A stretch of DNA of 64,000 bases from Bacilli bacterium (lineage in GTDB: Bacteria > Bacillota_I > Bacilli_A > RF39 > UBA660): positions 1 to 64,000 of the forward strand of contig JAFRQS010000030.1 in NCBI GenBank assembly GCA_017428495.1. The letters run 5' to 3'. Positions 1 through 10,123 of this stretch are shown here, piece by piece; within the stretch, counting starts at the first letter, position 1; each line of letters opens with the position of its first letter. The notes below the pieces were generated by a model. It was not told where the DNA came from. It searched no databases and was given only the letters and a program-made list of their open reading frames with translations. The position numbers were made by a program, and so were the translations under genes.

Positions 1-1
1 A

Positions 2-2722
2 AAGAAAAAAAAGAAAAAAAAGAAAGATAAAGGCAAAAAGAATATTGGTGGTACAGTTATTACTATAATTTTGATATTAATGTTAATTGGTGTATTACTT
101 GTATTTGCATTTGCAGGATACGTTGTTATATCTGCCCCAAATTTTAATCCTGGAAATTTATTTAGGAAAGAATCAAGTATAATGTATGATAAAGATGGCG
201 AAGTAATCGCTAAACTTGGATCTGAAATAAGGAAAACAATAACTTATGATCAAATGCCACAAGTATTAATTGAAGCAATAATTGCTACTGAAGATTCTAG
301 ATTTTATCAACATAATGGCGTTGATTTGCCAAGATTTACAAAGGCTGTTATAGGTCAAGTGTTACATCGCGCTGGTGCTGGTGGTGGATCTACTATAACA
401 ATGCAGGTAAGTAAAAATGCATATACTAGTGATGTTAGAAATGGTTTTGAAGGAATAGTACGTAAATTTACCGATATATATCTTGCTATGTTTAAATTAG
501 AAAGAAAATATACTAAAGAACAAATTTTAGAATATTATGTTAACATTCCAGGCCTTGGTTCAAACTCATTTGGTGTTGCTGAAGCTGCTGAAACTTATTT
601 TGGTAAAGATGTTTCAGAACTTAATTTATCAGAAGCAGCATTAATAGCTGGTTTATTCCAAGCTCCTACTGCATACAATCCTTATTTACATCCAGAAGCT
701 GCTACTGAAAGACGTGCTGTTGTTTTAAATTTAATGGTAAGACATGGATATATTACAAGAGAAGAAGCTGATATAGCAAATGCTATAAGTGTAGAATCTC
801 TACTTGGAGTAAAATCTTATAGTAATCCATATCAAAATTTTATTGATGTTGCAATAGATGAAATATATGAAAAAACAGGAGAAAATCCTTATAATACTCC
901 TATGAAAATTTATACTACTCTAGATAAAGCAAAACAAGATCATTTAAATAAAGTAATTAATGGAGAATTATATACTTGGGTTAATGATACTGTTCAAACT
1001 GGTATTGCAGTTGTAGATGTTGAAAATGGTGGAATTATAGCAATTAGTGGTGGTAGAAATACTGTTGCCATGGGACTAAATCGTGCTACAGATATAAAGA
1101 ATCAATTAGGATCTGCAGCTAAACCATTATTTGATTATGGTCCAGGTGTAGAATATAACAATTGGTCTACTTATACTCCATTTATTGATGAGCCTTGGAG
1201 TTATACTGGAGCTGGTGCTATTAAAAACTGGGATAGCAATTTCTATGGTTTTCTTACATTAAGGAAATCATTAGGTCTTTCTAGAAATATACCTGCACTA
1301 AAAGCCTTTCAAAATGTGGGTAATAATAAAATATATAACTTTGTTACTTCATTAGGAATTACACCTGAAATGGAAGGTGGCACAATTCATGAAGCACACG
1401 CATTAGGATCATTTAATGGTACTAACCCATTAGAAGTAGCAGCAGCATATGCAGCATTCAGTAATGGTGGATATTACATTAAACCTTATACTGTTACAAA
1501 AATTGTATATATTGGTTCTAACCAAACAAAAGAATATAAACCTTCTAAAACAAAAGTTATGGAAGATTCTTCTGCATATATAATTACTAATTCATTAATA
1601 TGGGCTGTAGATGCAGGATTAAGTGCTGGTGCTAGAATAGCTGGAAGACAAGTAGCAGCTAAAACAAGCACAACTAATTTTGATGATAGAACTTTGAGTG
1701 CATTTAATCTACCATATAATGCTATTAAAGACTATTGGGTCGCTGGATATACTCCTAAGATAGCTATGGCCGTATGGTACGGATATGATAAGATTACAGA
1801 TGGTTATAACACAACAGCTGACAATAGTAGAAAAGATAGATTATTTAATACAGTTATGAAAGGAATGGTTAGTGATAGCCCTAAAAACTTCACTATCCCT
1901 AAAAGTATTGTAGCAGTACAAGTTGAAACAGGTACAATTCCAGCTATGTTACCTAGTGAAAATACGCCAAAGGATATGATATCTACTGAATACTTTAAAT
2001 CTGGTACAGAACCAACAGAAGTATCACCAAGATATTTACAATTGAATAATCCTAATGGTTTAAATGTTTCTGTTGAAGATGGAGTTGCTAGTTTAACATG
2101 GAAAGCTGCAAATATGCCTGCATATTATACTGAATCATGGATGAATTCACATATAAAAGATGGCATGGGAGATACTGTTACGAATTATTTAGAATATAGA
2201 CAAGAAGAATTAGAAAAGCTAGGTAGCTTTGGATATGATATATATATAGTCGATGAAAACGGTGATGAAAAACTTGTTAAAAGTACTACCGAAACATCAG
2301 CAACTATAAACCTTAAAAAATATAATGGAGATGTTAAATTAATTGTAAAAACTGCTTGGGCTAATAATAAAACTACACAAAGTTCTGGTAGTGAGTATAC
2401 TGTAGTAGCTGAAAAGCCACTTTCTGTAGTAACAGTTAGTTTAAAAGGTGCTGCTGTAATTAATATAAATGTTAATGATTTATTTAATGATCCATCTGTT
2501 ACAGTGTTAGATAATTTTAAAGATGTTACTAGTGAAAGTAAAATAACATATACTATTACAAATTCTAAAAATCAAATGTTATCAGAAGTAGATACTTCTA
2601 CTCCAGATACCTATAAAATAAAATACAAAATTGTTTATGATGGTAGTACATATGAACAAACAAGAGTAGTAAATGTTAAGGAAGTAAGTATTGAGCCTCC
2701 TGTAAATAATGAAACTGAATAA
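2..2722 (+). CDS. Class A penicillin-binding protein (5' end outside window)
   Basis: Bifunctional peptidoglycan glycosyltransferase/transpeptidase of the cell membrane. The frame is open to base 2, so the true start lies upstream. The visible N-terminus is a run of about ten lysine-rich cytoplasmic residues followed by one membrane segment (about bases 60-135). A glycosyltransferase domain (EDSRFYQHNGVD) follows, then a transpeptidase with SAAK near base 1110, SRN near 1280 and KTST near 1660. The C-terminus (about 2050-2720) adds a fibronectin-like and a DUF5011/Ig-like extracytoplasmic module. A TTG at 71 would cut off the lysine-rich tail, so it is not the likely start. Family assignment is secure; which PBP paralogue it is cannot be said. 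Confidence 0.93.
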   Translation, partial: KKKKKKKKDKGKKNIGGTVITIILILMLIGVLLVFAFAGYVVISAPNFNPGNLFRKESSIMYDKDGEVIAKLGSEIRKTITYDQMPQVLIEAIIATEDSRFYQHNGVDLPRFTKAVIGQVLHRAGAGGGSTITMQVSKNAYTSDVRNGFEGIVRKFTDIYLAMFKLERKYTKEQILEYYVNIPGLGSNSFGVAEAAETYFGKDVSELNLSEAALIAGLFQAPTAYNPYLHPEAATERRAVVLNLMVRHGYITREEADIANAISVESLLGVKSYSNPYQNFIDVAIDEIYEKTGENPYNTPMKIYTTLDKAKQDHLNKVINGELYTWVNDTVQTGIAVVDVENGGIIAISGGRNTVAMGLNRATDIKNQLGSAAKPLFDYGPGVEYNNWSTYTPFIDEPWSYTGAGAIKNWDSNFYGFLTLRKSLGLSRNIPALKAFQNVGNNKIYNFVTSLGITPEMEGGTIHEAHALGSFNGTNPLEVAAAYAAFSNGGYYIKPYTVTKIVYIGSNQTKEYKPSKTKVMEDSSAYIITNSLIWAVDAGLSAGARIAGRQVAAKTSTTNFDDRTLSAFNLPYNAIKDYWVAGYTPKIAMAVWYGYDKITDGYNTTADNSRKDRLFNTVMKGMVSDSPKNFTIPKSIVAVQVETGTIPAMLPSENTPKDMISTEYFKSGTEPTEVSPRYLQLNNPNGLNVSVEDGVASLTWKAANMPAYYTESWMNSHIKDGMGDTVTNYLEYRQEELEKLGSFGYDIYIVDENGDEKLVKSTTETSATINLKKYNGDVKLIVKTAWANNKTTQSSGSEYTVVAEKPLSVVTVSLKGAAVININVNDLFNDPSVTVLDNFKDVTSESKITYTITNSKNQMLSEVDTSTPDTYKIKYKIVYDGSTYEQTRVVNVKEVSIEPPVNNETE

Positions 2723-2752
2723 AAAATGAGTCAAATTTTTGACTCATTTTTA
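2722..2752. terminator. Bidirectional intrinsic terminator
   Basis: Inverted repeat AATGAGTCAAA/TTTGACTCATT with an A-run on the left and a T-run on the right, placed between the convergent PBP and nth genes. It overlaps the nth stop codon. Confidence 0.85.
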
Positions 2753-3351
2753 CATATATTATATAATTTACACTTATTACATGCAGGTTTCATACTTTTA
2801 CAGAAATATCTACCAAACAATACTAATTGATGATGTGTTCTATTAATTCTATCTTTTGGAATTAATTTATACATCTTTTTTTCAATTTGTAATACATTTG
2901 AAGTTCTTGGTACTAGTCCTAATCTTTTAGACACTCTACTTACATGAGTATCTACAGCAAAATAGGGTTCATTATACAATGTACTTAAAATTAAATTCGC
3001 TGTTTTTCTACCTACTCCATCCAATTTAATTAAATCTTGATAAGAATTAGGAACAATTCCATTGTATAATTTATTCAATTTTTGAGATATATTCTTAATA
3101 TATATTGCCTTCTTCTTAGCCATACCTAATGGTTTTAAAATTCCTTCTAATTCTTTTAAATCAGCATTCAGTAAAGTATTCATATCATATTTATTAAAAA
3201 GCTTTTTTGTAACTAAATTAACTTTTTTATCAGTGGTCTGCGCACTTAAAACTACTGAAATCAAAAATTCAAAATCATTATTATATTCCAATTCACAGTG
3301 AGGATTTGGAAATAACTCATCTAAATAATCAAATATATCATTCATTTTCAC
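2731..3351 (-). CDS. nth: Endonuclease III
   Basis: DNA glycosylase/AP lyase of base-excision repair that removes oxidised pyrimidines. The 206 residues match the family length. Visible are the helix-hairpin-helix LDGVGRKTA with the catalytic lysine, the catalytic aspartate in AVDTHVSRV, and the C-terminal [4Fe-4S] motif C-x6-C-x2-C-x5-C. It ends in TGA, which shows TGA is a stop here. Its start overlaps the end of dnaD by 14 bases, so the two are translationally coupled. The dnaD-nth pair is a common Bacilli arrangement. An alternative ATG lies two codons later. Confidence 0.95.
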   Translation of the reverse strand: MKMNDIFDYLDELFPNPHCELEYNNDFEFLISVVLSAQTTDKKVNLVTKKLFNKYDMNTLLNADLKELEGILKPLGMAKKKAIYIKNISQKLNKLYNGIVPNSYQDLIKLDGVGRKTANLILSTLYNEPYFAVDTHVSRVSKRLGLVPRTSNVLQIEKKMYKLIPKDRINRTHHQLVLFGRYFCKSMKPACNKCKLYNICKNESKI

Positions 3352-3979
3352 TCAACCAATCATAATCAGGAACTTCAACTTTGCTATCTTTTTTAAAATT
3401 TTTCTTATTTTTTTCTATCTTATCTAATGAATCTATCCCTTTTTTGTTCCATTCAAACAATATTCTATCTATATACCTAAAATTATTAACACCATTAAAT
3501 ACCGCTTCTTTTAATGCTGATAATATTATTTCCTCCTTATATCCACATTCTAACCATCCATTGATTAACTCATATTCTATTGGAGATAAACTTCTTCTTA
3601 ATTCACTTTCAAAAGATGTATATATATTACTATCATTTTTTTCAGTATTGACATCTATTAGTTGTAAAAATACTTTATCATAAAATAATTCTAAATTTAT
3701 ATATTCTTCTAATTTTGATGATGCATTTTTCTTAATATCTATAGTTAAAATACTCTTTTCAGATAATTCATTAATAGCAGTCATTACTTCTTTTAACTCC
3801 ATATTCAATTCTGAAGCAAACTTATGATAATCACATATTATTGGATTATTTTGATTTAGTAAATAAATTATAATAATTACATTTTCACTAGATAATCCTA
3901 ATGACTTATAATTTCTTATTAAATAACTTGGTACTACAAATGATCTAAGTTTTAACAATTCAATAATTTTATTATTCAC
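3338..3979 (-). CDS. dnaD: DnaD-family primosomal protein
   Basis: Replication restart/initiation protein that helps load the helicase. An N-terminal winged-helix region (about residues 1-100) is followed by a DnaB/DnaD C-terminal domain with the characteristic Y-I-D-x-I-L-x-x-W motif near residue 168, then a lysine-rich tail. The ATG has a GAGGTGAT ribosome site. It lies upstream of, and overlaps, nth. Divergence from B. subtilis DnaD is considerable, but the motif order fits. Confidence 0.88.
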   Translation of the reverse strand: MNNKIIELLKLRSFVVPSYLIRNYKSLGLSSENVIIIIYLLNQNNPIICDYHKFASELNMELKEVMTAINELSEKSILTIDIKKNASSKLEEYINLELFYDKVFLQLIDVNTEKNDSNIYTSFESELRRSLSPIEYELINGWLECGYKEEIILSALKEAVFNGVNNFRYIDRILFEWNKKGIDSLDKIEKNKKNFKKDSKVEVPDYDWLSENE

Positions 3980-4075
3980 ATTATCACCTCAATAATTATT
4001 ATAATCATTATAATTAATAAATCAAATCATTAATTTTAATATTTTGTATCTATTATCACACAAAAACGCTAAATT

Positions 4076-5161
4076 TTATACATAATTTCTAATTATATAA
4101 TCAATTATTTTACTATTTTCATTTTTTAATCTACCACTAATAATTTTATTTTCTAAATCTTCATACAATTTAGTTATCCAAATTCCGGGTTCTTTATTAA
4201 TTATATTTAATATCTCTTTTGCTGTTATATTTATATCTTTTTTAGAATGAATTGGCAAGTTTCTTTCTAATTTAACTATAACTTGCTTATTTATTCCAAG
4301 TATCTCTGCAGCAATTGAAGATATATATAATCCATATTTATATATATCATATTTACCTATAGTTTTATTCTCAACCATTTTCAATATATTATCTATCATA
4401 TTTTTTTCTATCCTATTAAAAGGATATTTACTACTAGCTTTTAATTGAGCCCATATACCTAAAGTATCAGTAGTATACTTGATATCATTTAAATCTATAT
4501 CTAAATATTTACTTATGCCTAAATCTTTTAATAATTTAATTCCATATCTAATATTACTACTTGCAAAAATTTTATTTAATTCCATTTTTTTTCTATCATA
4601 AGAAATTTTTCTTAAATAAATACTATTTGTCTTAATTGCATCTATAACCTCTTTATCTAAATCAAAATTTAATGTTGTTGCAAATCTTATTGCTCTTAAA
4701 ATTCTTAAAGGATCCTCATAAAACTTATTATTAGCGTCCCCAAGCGATTTTATTATCTTGTTATCAATATCCTTTCTTCCATCAAACAAATCGATTATAT
4801 TCCCATTTAAATCCATACACAAAGAATTTATAGTAAAATCTCTTCTAGAAATATCTGAATATAAATCACCTATATATTCAATTTTTATTGGTTTTCTATC
4901 TTTATATTCTAATTCCTTTCTAAAAGTAGTAATTTCAAATCTTATATTTTTATATTTTACTGTTACAGCTCCATATACATCTTTAGGAAGAATTGCATTT
5001 TTAAAAATTTTTATTAAATCTTTTGGAGTTGCATCCGTACATATATCTACATCTAAAGATTTATTACCTAAACAATAGTCTCTAACATAGCCACCTACAA
5101 TATATGCTTTAAAACCTATTTTTTCAATTTTAGAAAGCATTTCTAAAGCCTTATAATGCAT
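4076..5161 (-). CDS. cca: CCA tRNA nucleotidyltransferase
   Basis: Class II nucleotidyltransferase that adds or repairs the 3' CCA of tRNAs. GGYVRD (residues 23-28) and the metal-binding DVD (37-39) form the catalytic head. The RRDFTINSL and RILRAIRFA motifs follow, with a helical body and tail beyond. The 361 residues are slightly short for the family. No HD phosphohydrolase domain is evident. The poly(A) polymerase subfamily cannot be excluded by motifs alone, but CCA addition is the usual role in Bacilli with one copy. A GGTGGTGG-like ribosome site precedes the ATG. Confidence 0.9.
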   Translation of the reverse strand: MHYKALEMLSKIEKIGFKAYIVGGYVRDYCLGNKSLDVDICTDATPKDLIKIFKNAILPKDVYGAVTVKYKNIRFEITTFRKELEYKDRKPIKIEYIGDLYSDISRRDFTINSLCMDLNGNIIDLFDGRKDIDNKIIKSLGDANNKFYEDPLRILRAIRFATTLNFDLDKEVIDAIKTNSIYLRKISYDRKKMELNKIFASSNIRYGIKLLKDLGISKYLDIDLNDIKYTTDTLGIWAQLKASSKYPFNRIEKNMIDNILKMVENKTIGKYDIYKYGLYISSIAAEILGINKQVIVKLERNLPIHSKKDINITAKEILNIINKEPGIWITKLYEDLENKIISGRLKNENSKIIDYIIRNYV

Positions 5162-5192
5162 ATAACCACCACCATCTTAATTATATCAAATT

Positions 5193-5222
5193 AAAAAAAA
5201 AGATAAAGACTTGCTTTATCTT
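5193..5222 (-). terminator. Terminator after HU gene
   Basis: On the minus strand a stem AAGATAAAG/CTTTATCTT with a five-base loop is followed by a run of T, just downstream of the HU stop codon. Confidence 0.85.
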
Positions 5223-5228
5223 AAAATA

Positions 5229-5501
5229 CTACTTTACAGCTTCTTTTAATTTGCTACCAACTCTAACTGCAACAACATTTCTTGCAGGAATTTTAATAGT
5301 AGCTCCACTTTGTGGATTACGAGCAGTACGAGCAGCTCTTTTTTTCTTTTCGAATGTTAAGAAACCAACTAAAGAAACTTTACCTTCTTTCTTAACTCCT
5401 TTCATTACACCAGCAACAAATGCATCTAATGCACGTCCTGCTTCAGCTTTGCTCATTTTAGCTTCTTGAGCCATGAATTCTACTAATTCAGCTTTTGTCA
5501 T
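5229..5501 (-). CDS. hup: HU family nucleoid protein
   Basis: Small basic DNA-bending protein that compacts the nucleoid. The 90 residues match the family. The TFEKKKRAARTARNPQSG region and IPARNVVAVRVGSKLKEAVK C-terminus are the DNA-binding arm and end of HU. A strong ribosome site (GGGAGGTAA) precedes the ATG. It is flanked by terminators on both sides and so is probably monocistronic and highly expressed. Confidence 0.96.
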   Translation of the reverse strand: MTKAELVEFMAQEAKMSKAEAGRALDAFVAGVMKGVKKEGKVSLVGFLTFEKKKRAARTARNPQSGATIKIPARNVVAVRVGSKLKEAVK

Positions 5502-5595
5502 TAAAATTACCTCCCATATTATTTAAGCAATCTATGCTTACATATATAAATTACCATTTTTACTATATAAAATCAAGTATTTTAGGCTTTTTTTG

Positions 5596-5625
5596 TTAAA
5601 AAATAGCTATATTACTATAGCTATC
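5596..5625 (-). terminator. Terminator after spoIVA
   Basis: Minus-strand hairpin built from two ATAGCTAT half-sites (each itself palindromic) followed by TTTTTT. It overlaps the spoIVA stop codon. Confidence 0.75.
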
Positions 5626-7079
5626 ATATTATTTGAACCTTTATTAACTATTTTAGTTAACGTATTCTGTAATTTATACCTTATATTTTCTGGCATCATT
5701 GCTACTTTAGCTTGTATTCCTTCTTGTATTATATTATCTAAACTTCTACCAAATATTTCACTTTTCCATATTGCTTTTGGATCATCCTTATCTCTAAGTA
5801 AATAATTAACCAATTCTTTACTTTGTAACTCAGAACCAATTATTGGTTCGAATGTACTCTCCACATCTACTCTAATCATATGTATGGATGGCGCAACTGC
5901 TTTTAATTTAACTCCATATCTTCCACCATGTTTTAAAACTTCAGGGGTATCCAATTTTAAATCTTCAATCCTTGGTATTGCAACACCATATCCTGTTTGT
6001 TTAACCATTTTTAATGCACTTTTTATTTGTTCATATTCAGTTTGAGCTTCTTTCAAATTTTGAAATAAATTAATCATATCTGCCCTACTATTAATATCTA
6101 CGCCTATTATCTCATTTAATACCTGATTATATAATCCTTCTTTACTATCTAGATTAATAGTTACTGTACCATTTTCTGGATCCACACTAGACAAATACGC
6201 TTTTTCTATATATTCATTTGTACCAAAACTATTATTAATCTTTTCTACATCTCTAAGCTTATCTACTTCTACTACACAATTTTTTATTTCTTCAATATAT
6301 ACTTTTTTTAACCAATGATCATGATTTAAGCATGCAATCCATTCTGGCATATTTACATTTATATTTAATATTGGGAACTCATATAATGCTTCTTTTAATA
6401 TATTATATGAATCTTTTTCAGTCATAGTCTCAACACTTATAGGTAATACAGGTACACTATACTTTAATTTAATACTATCTGCTAATCTTTCTGTCTCTGG
6501 AAGCATTGGATGAGCACTATTGAGAAGTACAATAAATGGTTTACCTATTTCTTTTAATTCATTTATAACTTGTTCTTCTTTTTCCTCATAATTTTTTCTT
6601 TCTATTTCTCCAATAGAACCATCAGTAGTTACTACTATACCTATTGTAGAATGATCTCTAATCACCTTTTCAGTACCTATTTCAGCAGCTTCTACAAATG
6701 GTATTTGTTCATCATACCAAGGCGTTTTAACCATTCTAGGACCATTTTCATCTTCATATCCCTTGCATCCATCTATTACATATCCAACACAATCTACTAA
6801 TCTTATATTAGTATCAAAATCATCTATTTTTATTTTAGCGGCGTTAGAAGGTACAAACTTAGGCTCAGTAGTCATAATAGTTTTGCCCTGAGCACTATGT
6901 GGTATTTCATCTAAACATCTTTTTCTTTCGTATTCATCTTCTATATTAGGAAGAACTAATGTTTCAATAAATTTCTTTATAAATGTACTTTTTCCAGTTC
7001 TTACAGCACCTACTACTCCTAAATATATATCTCCATTAGTTCTACCACTAATACTTTTTATAATTTCACTTTTTTCCAT
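5607..7079 (-). CDS. spoIVA: Stage IV sporulation protein A, spore coat ATPase
   Basis: Morphogenetic ATPase that polymerises on the forespore surface to form the base layer of the coat. In B. subtilis it is made under sigma-E and anchored by SpoVM. The 490 residues are full length for the family (about 492). The Walker A motif GAVRTGKS is at residues 24-31, and the C-terminus ends in a hydrophobic stretch like known SpoIVA proteins. It is read alone between terminators. A ribosome site TAGGGAT lies before the ATG. A weak sigma-E-like -10 (CATATAGTTT) can be seen about 20-30 bases upstream, but this is only suggestive. Confidence 0.96.
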   Translation of the reverse strand: MEKSEIIKSISGRTNGDIYLGVVGAVRTGKSTFIKKFIETLVLPNIEDEYERKRCLDEIPHSAQGKTIMTTEPKFVPSNAAKIKIDDFDTNIRLVDCVGYVIDGCKGYEDENGPRMVKTPWYDEQIPFVEAAEIGTEKVIRDHSTIGIVVTTDGSIGEIERKNYEEKEEQVINELKEIGKPFIVLLNSAHPMLPETERLADSIKLKYSVPVLPISVETMTEKDSYNILKEALYEFPILNINVNMPEWIACLNHDHWLKKVYIEEIKNCVVEVDKLRDVEKINNSFGTNEYIEKAYLSSVDPENGTVTINLDSKEGLYNQVLNEIIGVDINSRADMINLFQNLKEAQTEYEQIKSALKMVKQTGYGVAIPRIEDLKLDTPEVLKHGGRYGVKLKAVAPSIHMIRVDVESTFEPIIGSELQSKELVNYLLRDKDDPKAIWKSEIFGRSLDNIIQEGIQAKVAMMPENIRYKLQNTLTKIVNKGSNNMIAIVI

Positions 7080-7127
7080 ATAATCCCTACTTTCATTAAA
7101 CTATATGTTTTAAAATAAAAAAAATAA

Positions 7128-7158
7128 CAAAAAAAGCATGAATTATTCATTCATGCTT
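7128..7158 (-). terminator. Terminator after the BspA-like gene
   Basis: Minus-strand stem AAGCATGAAT/ATTCATGCTT followed by TTTTTTT. It separates the surface-protein gene from spoIVA and overlaps the upstream stop codon. Confidence 0.85.
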
Positions 7159-9991
7159 ATTCCTCATAATAACTTCCTAACTTAATATACATATTAGATA
7201 GTGTTGCAACAATGAATCTAAATGGTGTAGTTTCATCTCCATTTTGTAAAGATGCTCCAAAAGTAACTGGTGTATTAAAGTAGTGACTAGTACCACTTAT
7301 ATCTTGGAATAATTTTACTCCACCATCATTTAGACTATAATATATTTTACCATCTTTTCTAATAATTCTAATACTAGATAATCCCGATATATTTATGTTT
7401 TGAGTAGCTTTAACTCCACTAATTGTTTGTGTAAACTCAAACTGAGCTGTATTACTACTTCTTCTAAATACCATACCTGGATATCCTGCACTTGAAACCT
7501 CATATTTAGAGTTCATAATTACTTGTTGAGTTTCATTATTTTGTGCACTATTAGAATATTGATCTATAACAAAGTATATTTCATAATCTTGTGAATAATT
7601 AGTACTATCATATAATCTTACTCCTGTATTAATATGATTTGTATTAGCATAATTAGTACAATTTGCACCTGTAATATTAGTATCTCTACCATTGAAATTA
7701 CATGCTCCAACTTGTTCAAATACTTTAGTAAAGTTAGCATTAGCATCAGATACCCATTGAGCATATAAAGTTATAGTAGAATTGTTAGTAAGATTACGAA
7801 CTTGTAATTTATTCAAGTATGATGTTCCACTTCCATCTGGTTCAGTATTCCATTCTACAAACTTATAACCACTTCTAGTATACGTATTAGTTTTTAAGAA
7901 TGTATCCTCCTCTCTTGAAAGTGTTTGATTAGTCATTATTCCAGTACCACCATTCGCATCAAATATTACTTCATAGGTGCTTACAGTCCAATTTGCTGTA
8001 TATGTCTTATCACCTGTAGAACCAGTTGGTATTGTAACAGTTAATTGTGGAGTATTACCATTACTTCCTGTCCATCCAACAAACTTATATCCAGACTTAG
8101 TAGGTTGATTTAATGTAATTGTCATCATATCACTATAGTAATATGTAGGGTTAGTTGCTGTACCACCATCTAAGTTATAAGTAATATTATATCTAGTACC
8201 TGTACCTATCTTAGTGAAATATCCATTTTGACCATATGCAATTTTTGCATATGCATGATTTTTATGGGAAGTATCAAATGGAGTTTCAAATTCAGTACCA
8301 GCACCACCTACTAAAAGCGTAGTGCCATTAAACATATTACTACTAGATACACTATTACCTATTTGGAAATCATGTTGCGCATATATAGTAGTTAATTTAT
8401 TAAGACCACTAAACATATTTGTAAAATAATATACATTTCCTGTATTAAAGTCATCTCCAAATGTTATAGTTTTAACATTATTCATAGTAAGGAACATACC
8501 ATGCATATTAACAACATTACCTGTATCAAAACTACTTAAATCTAAATTTGTTATTTTTTGCATTTTTCTAAACATCCAATACATACTTTTAACATTACTA
8601 GTATCAAATCCACTTAAATCTAAAGTAGTTATATTTGTACATCCACCAAACATTCTCTTCATATCAGAGGCATTTGTTGTATTAAACTTAGTTAAATCTA
8701 TTGATACTAATGCATTACAGTCATTAAACATAAATGCTAAGCCTTTACCACTCGATGGTCCTTCAATATTATCTGTTCTATAATTAAAGTTATCATTATA
8801 ATCTGGTTCTAACACACCATTTTGACCTACTTTACCTAAACCACTTGTATCTATTGCACCATATATATGTGCTAATACTCTATCATTATCAAACCAATGT
8901 GAGAAATTTCTTACTAAAGAAGTATTTGTACCATTTAAATTAACTGTTATTAATGTAGTTACATAATCTGTATTATCTCTAAATGCATTAATAGTTTCTG
9001 GATGAAAATATACTTCATCTGCTTCACTCCACCAATAAAAATCATTATTAGAATCAACCCATCCATAAATATCATATGCACTATTATATTCATCATTAGA
9101 TACATTTTTTATATTAACTATATTTACACCAGTTAATGATTCAAATTGTGCTTTACTTAAATCACTCCTTTGGAAAGATTTAATACCTGTTTTAGTAAAT
9201 CCCATTAAATCATTTAATCCATTATATTGCATAAAATATGCTCTACTATTATTTGATATTACTATATTATCATTTAATTCTGTTAAAAAAGTTACTACAC
9301 TGTTAACATAAGTGTAATCAGTACCTGCTACTAAATCTGTTCCTGAACTTGTAGAAATTTTAATATTTTGTAAACCATTTGTTGTTACTGTACTTAAAAA
9401 AGTATTATTATTCATATCAGTAAATGATTTTGATCTTATATATTCACTTGTCAAATTATTACTATTAGTGCAATTAACATAAGTTACTTCTCTTAAAGGA
9501 GTAAAATGCAAATTAATTGTTCCATCCAAAGTATTATCAGTTATATTAGTAGTATCATCATATCCAAAACTTAAACTAAATGTAATAGTATCATCATTAT
9601 TACCCGATGAATTTACTATTGTACTATTACTAGTTATACCATTCAAACTAGGAATAATATTAGAATTAGAATATATACTACTTTGTGTTGTATCATATAT
9701 TAATCCATCAAATATTTGCTTTGAATTACCCAAATTCTTTACTGTAACACTCAATGTTTTAGTATCTGAACTATTATCTAATTCTAAATTTGTAGTTAAT
9801 ACTGTATTATTATAATTAGTTACGAGATTAGTTGGGGTTATATTTATTATTGATATTGAGTCTTGAGGCAACATATTTACTGAACCACTTGCACCTAAAT
9901 CAAATGCTATATTGGCATATCCAATACCCAAAATCAACATAATAATAGGTAAATAAATTGTAATAAATTTATATATTTTCTTACGTTTCAT
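7157..9991 (-). CDS. BspA-like (DUF285) surface protein with InlB-type repeats
   Basis: Predicted exported adhesin-like protein of 944 residues. An N-terminal basic segment and hydrophobic helix (residues 1-30) act as a signal or anchor. Next comes a beta-rich region resembling TasA/camelysin-type N-termini (about 30-165). Leucine-rich DUF285/BspA repeats (units like TLDLSGFDTSNVKSMYWMF) occupy about 420-560, and two Listeria-Bacteroides InlB-type repeats (each with YxFVxW near its end) about 600-760. The C-terminal 180 residues may be lectin-like. I see no LPXTG motif or C-terminal anchor, so attachment is unclear. Its own promoter and terminator make it monocistronic. Function is inferred from the repeat types. 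Confidence 0.85.
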   Translation of the reverse strand: MKRKKIYKFITIYLPIIMLILGIGYANIAFDLGASGSVNMLPQDSISIINITPTNLVTNYNNTVLTTNLELDNSSDTKTLSVTVKNLGNSKQIFDGLIYDTTQSSIYSNSNIIPSLNGITSNSTIVNSSGNNDDTITFSLSFGYDDTTNITDNTLDGTINLHFTPLREVTYVNCTNSNNLTSEYIRSKSFTDMNNNTFLSTVTTNGLQNIKISTSSGTDLVAGTDYTYVNSVVTFLTELNDNIVISNNSRAYFMQYNGLNDLMGFTKTGIKSFQRSDLSKAQFESLTGVNIVNIKNVSNDEYNSAYDIYGWVDSNNDFYWWSEADEVYFHPETINAFRDNTDYVTTLITVNLNGTNTSLVRNFSHWFDNDRVLAHIYGAIDTSGLGKVGQNGVLEPDYNDNFNYRTDNIEGPSSGKGLAFMFNDCNALVSIDLTKFNTTNASDMKRMFGGCTNITTLDLSGFDTSNVKSMYWMFRKMQKITNLDLSSFDTGNVVNMHGMFLTMNNVKTITFGDDFNTGNVYYFTNMFSGLNKLTTIYAQHDFQIGNSVSSSNMFNGTTLLVGGAGTEFETPFDTSHKNHAYAKIAYGQNGYFTKIGTGTRYNITYNLDGGTATNPTYYYSDMMTITLNQPTKSGYKFVGWTGSNGNTPQLTVTIPTGSTGDKTYTANWTVSTYEVIFDANGGTGIMTNQTLSREEDTFLKTNTYTRSGYKFVEWNTEPDGSGTSYLNKLQVRNLTNNSTITLYAQWVSDANANFTKVFEQVGACNFNGRDTNITGANCTNYANTNHINTGVRLYDSTNYSQDYEIYFVIDQYSNSAQNNETQQVIMNSKYEVSSAGYPGMVFRRSSNTAQFEFTQTISGVKATQNINISGLSSIRIIRKDGKIYYSLNDGGVKLFQDISGTSHYFNTPVTFGASLQNGDETTPFRFIVATLSNMYIKLGSYYEE

Positions 9992-10062
9992 ATTTCCACC
10001 TTAATATATAATCATTATTAATCTTCCCATTTTGTTCATTTTATTGCTATTCTATCATGATA

Positions 10063-10091
10063 ATAATATCATTTTTATATGTGTTTTTCAA
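10063..10091 (-). promoter_or_regulatory. Sigma-A-type promoter of the BspA-like gene
   Basis: On the minus strand TTGAAA (10091-10086), a 17-base spacer and TATTAT (10068-10063). It lies about 70 bases before the start codon. Confidence 0.6.
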
Positions 10092-10097
10092 TAAAAT

Positions 10098-10123
10098 GAA
10101 AAAAAATAACTAACAAGTTATTT
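10098..10123 (-). terminator. Terminator after tsaC
   Basis: Minus-strand stem AATAACT/AGTTATT followed by eight T residues, overlapping the end of tsaC. Confidence 0.8.

Noticed and set aside
7080-7140. Sigma-E promoter for spoIVA
   Set aside because: A CATATAGTTT -10-like string is present but the -35 is poor in this T-rich stretch, so I did not list it as a feature.
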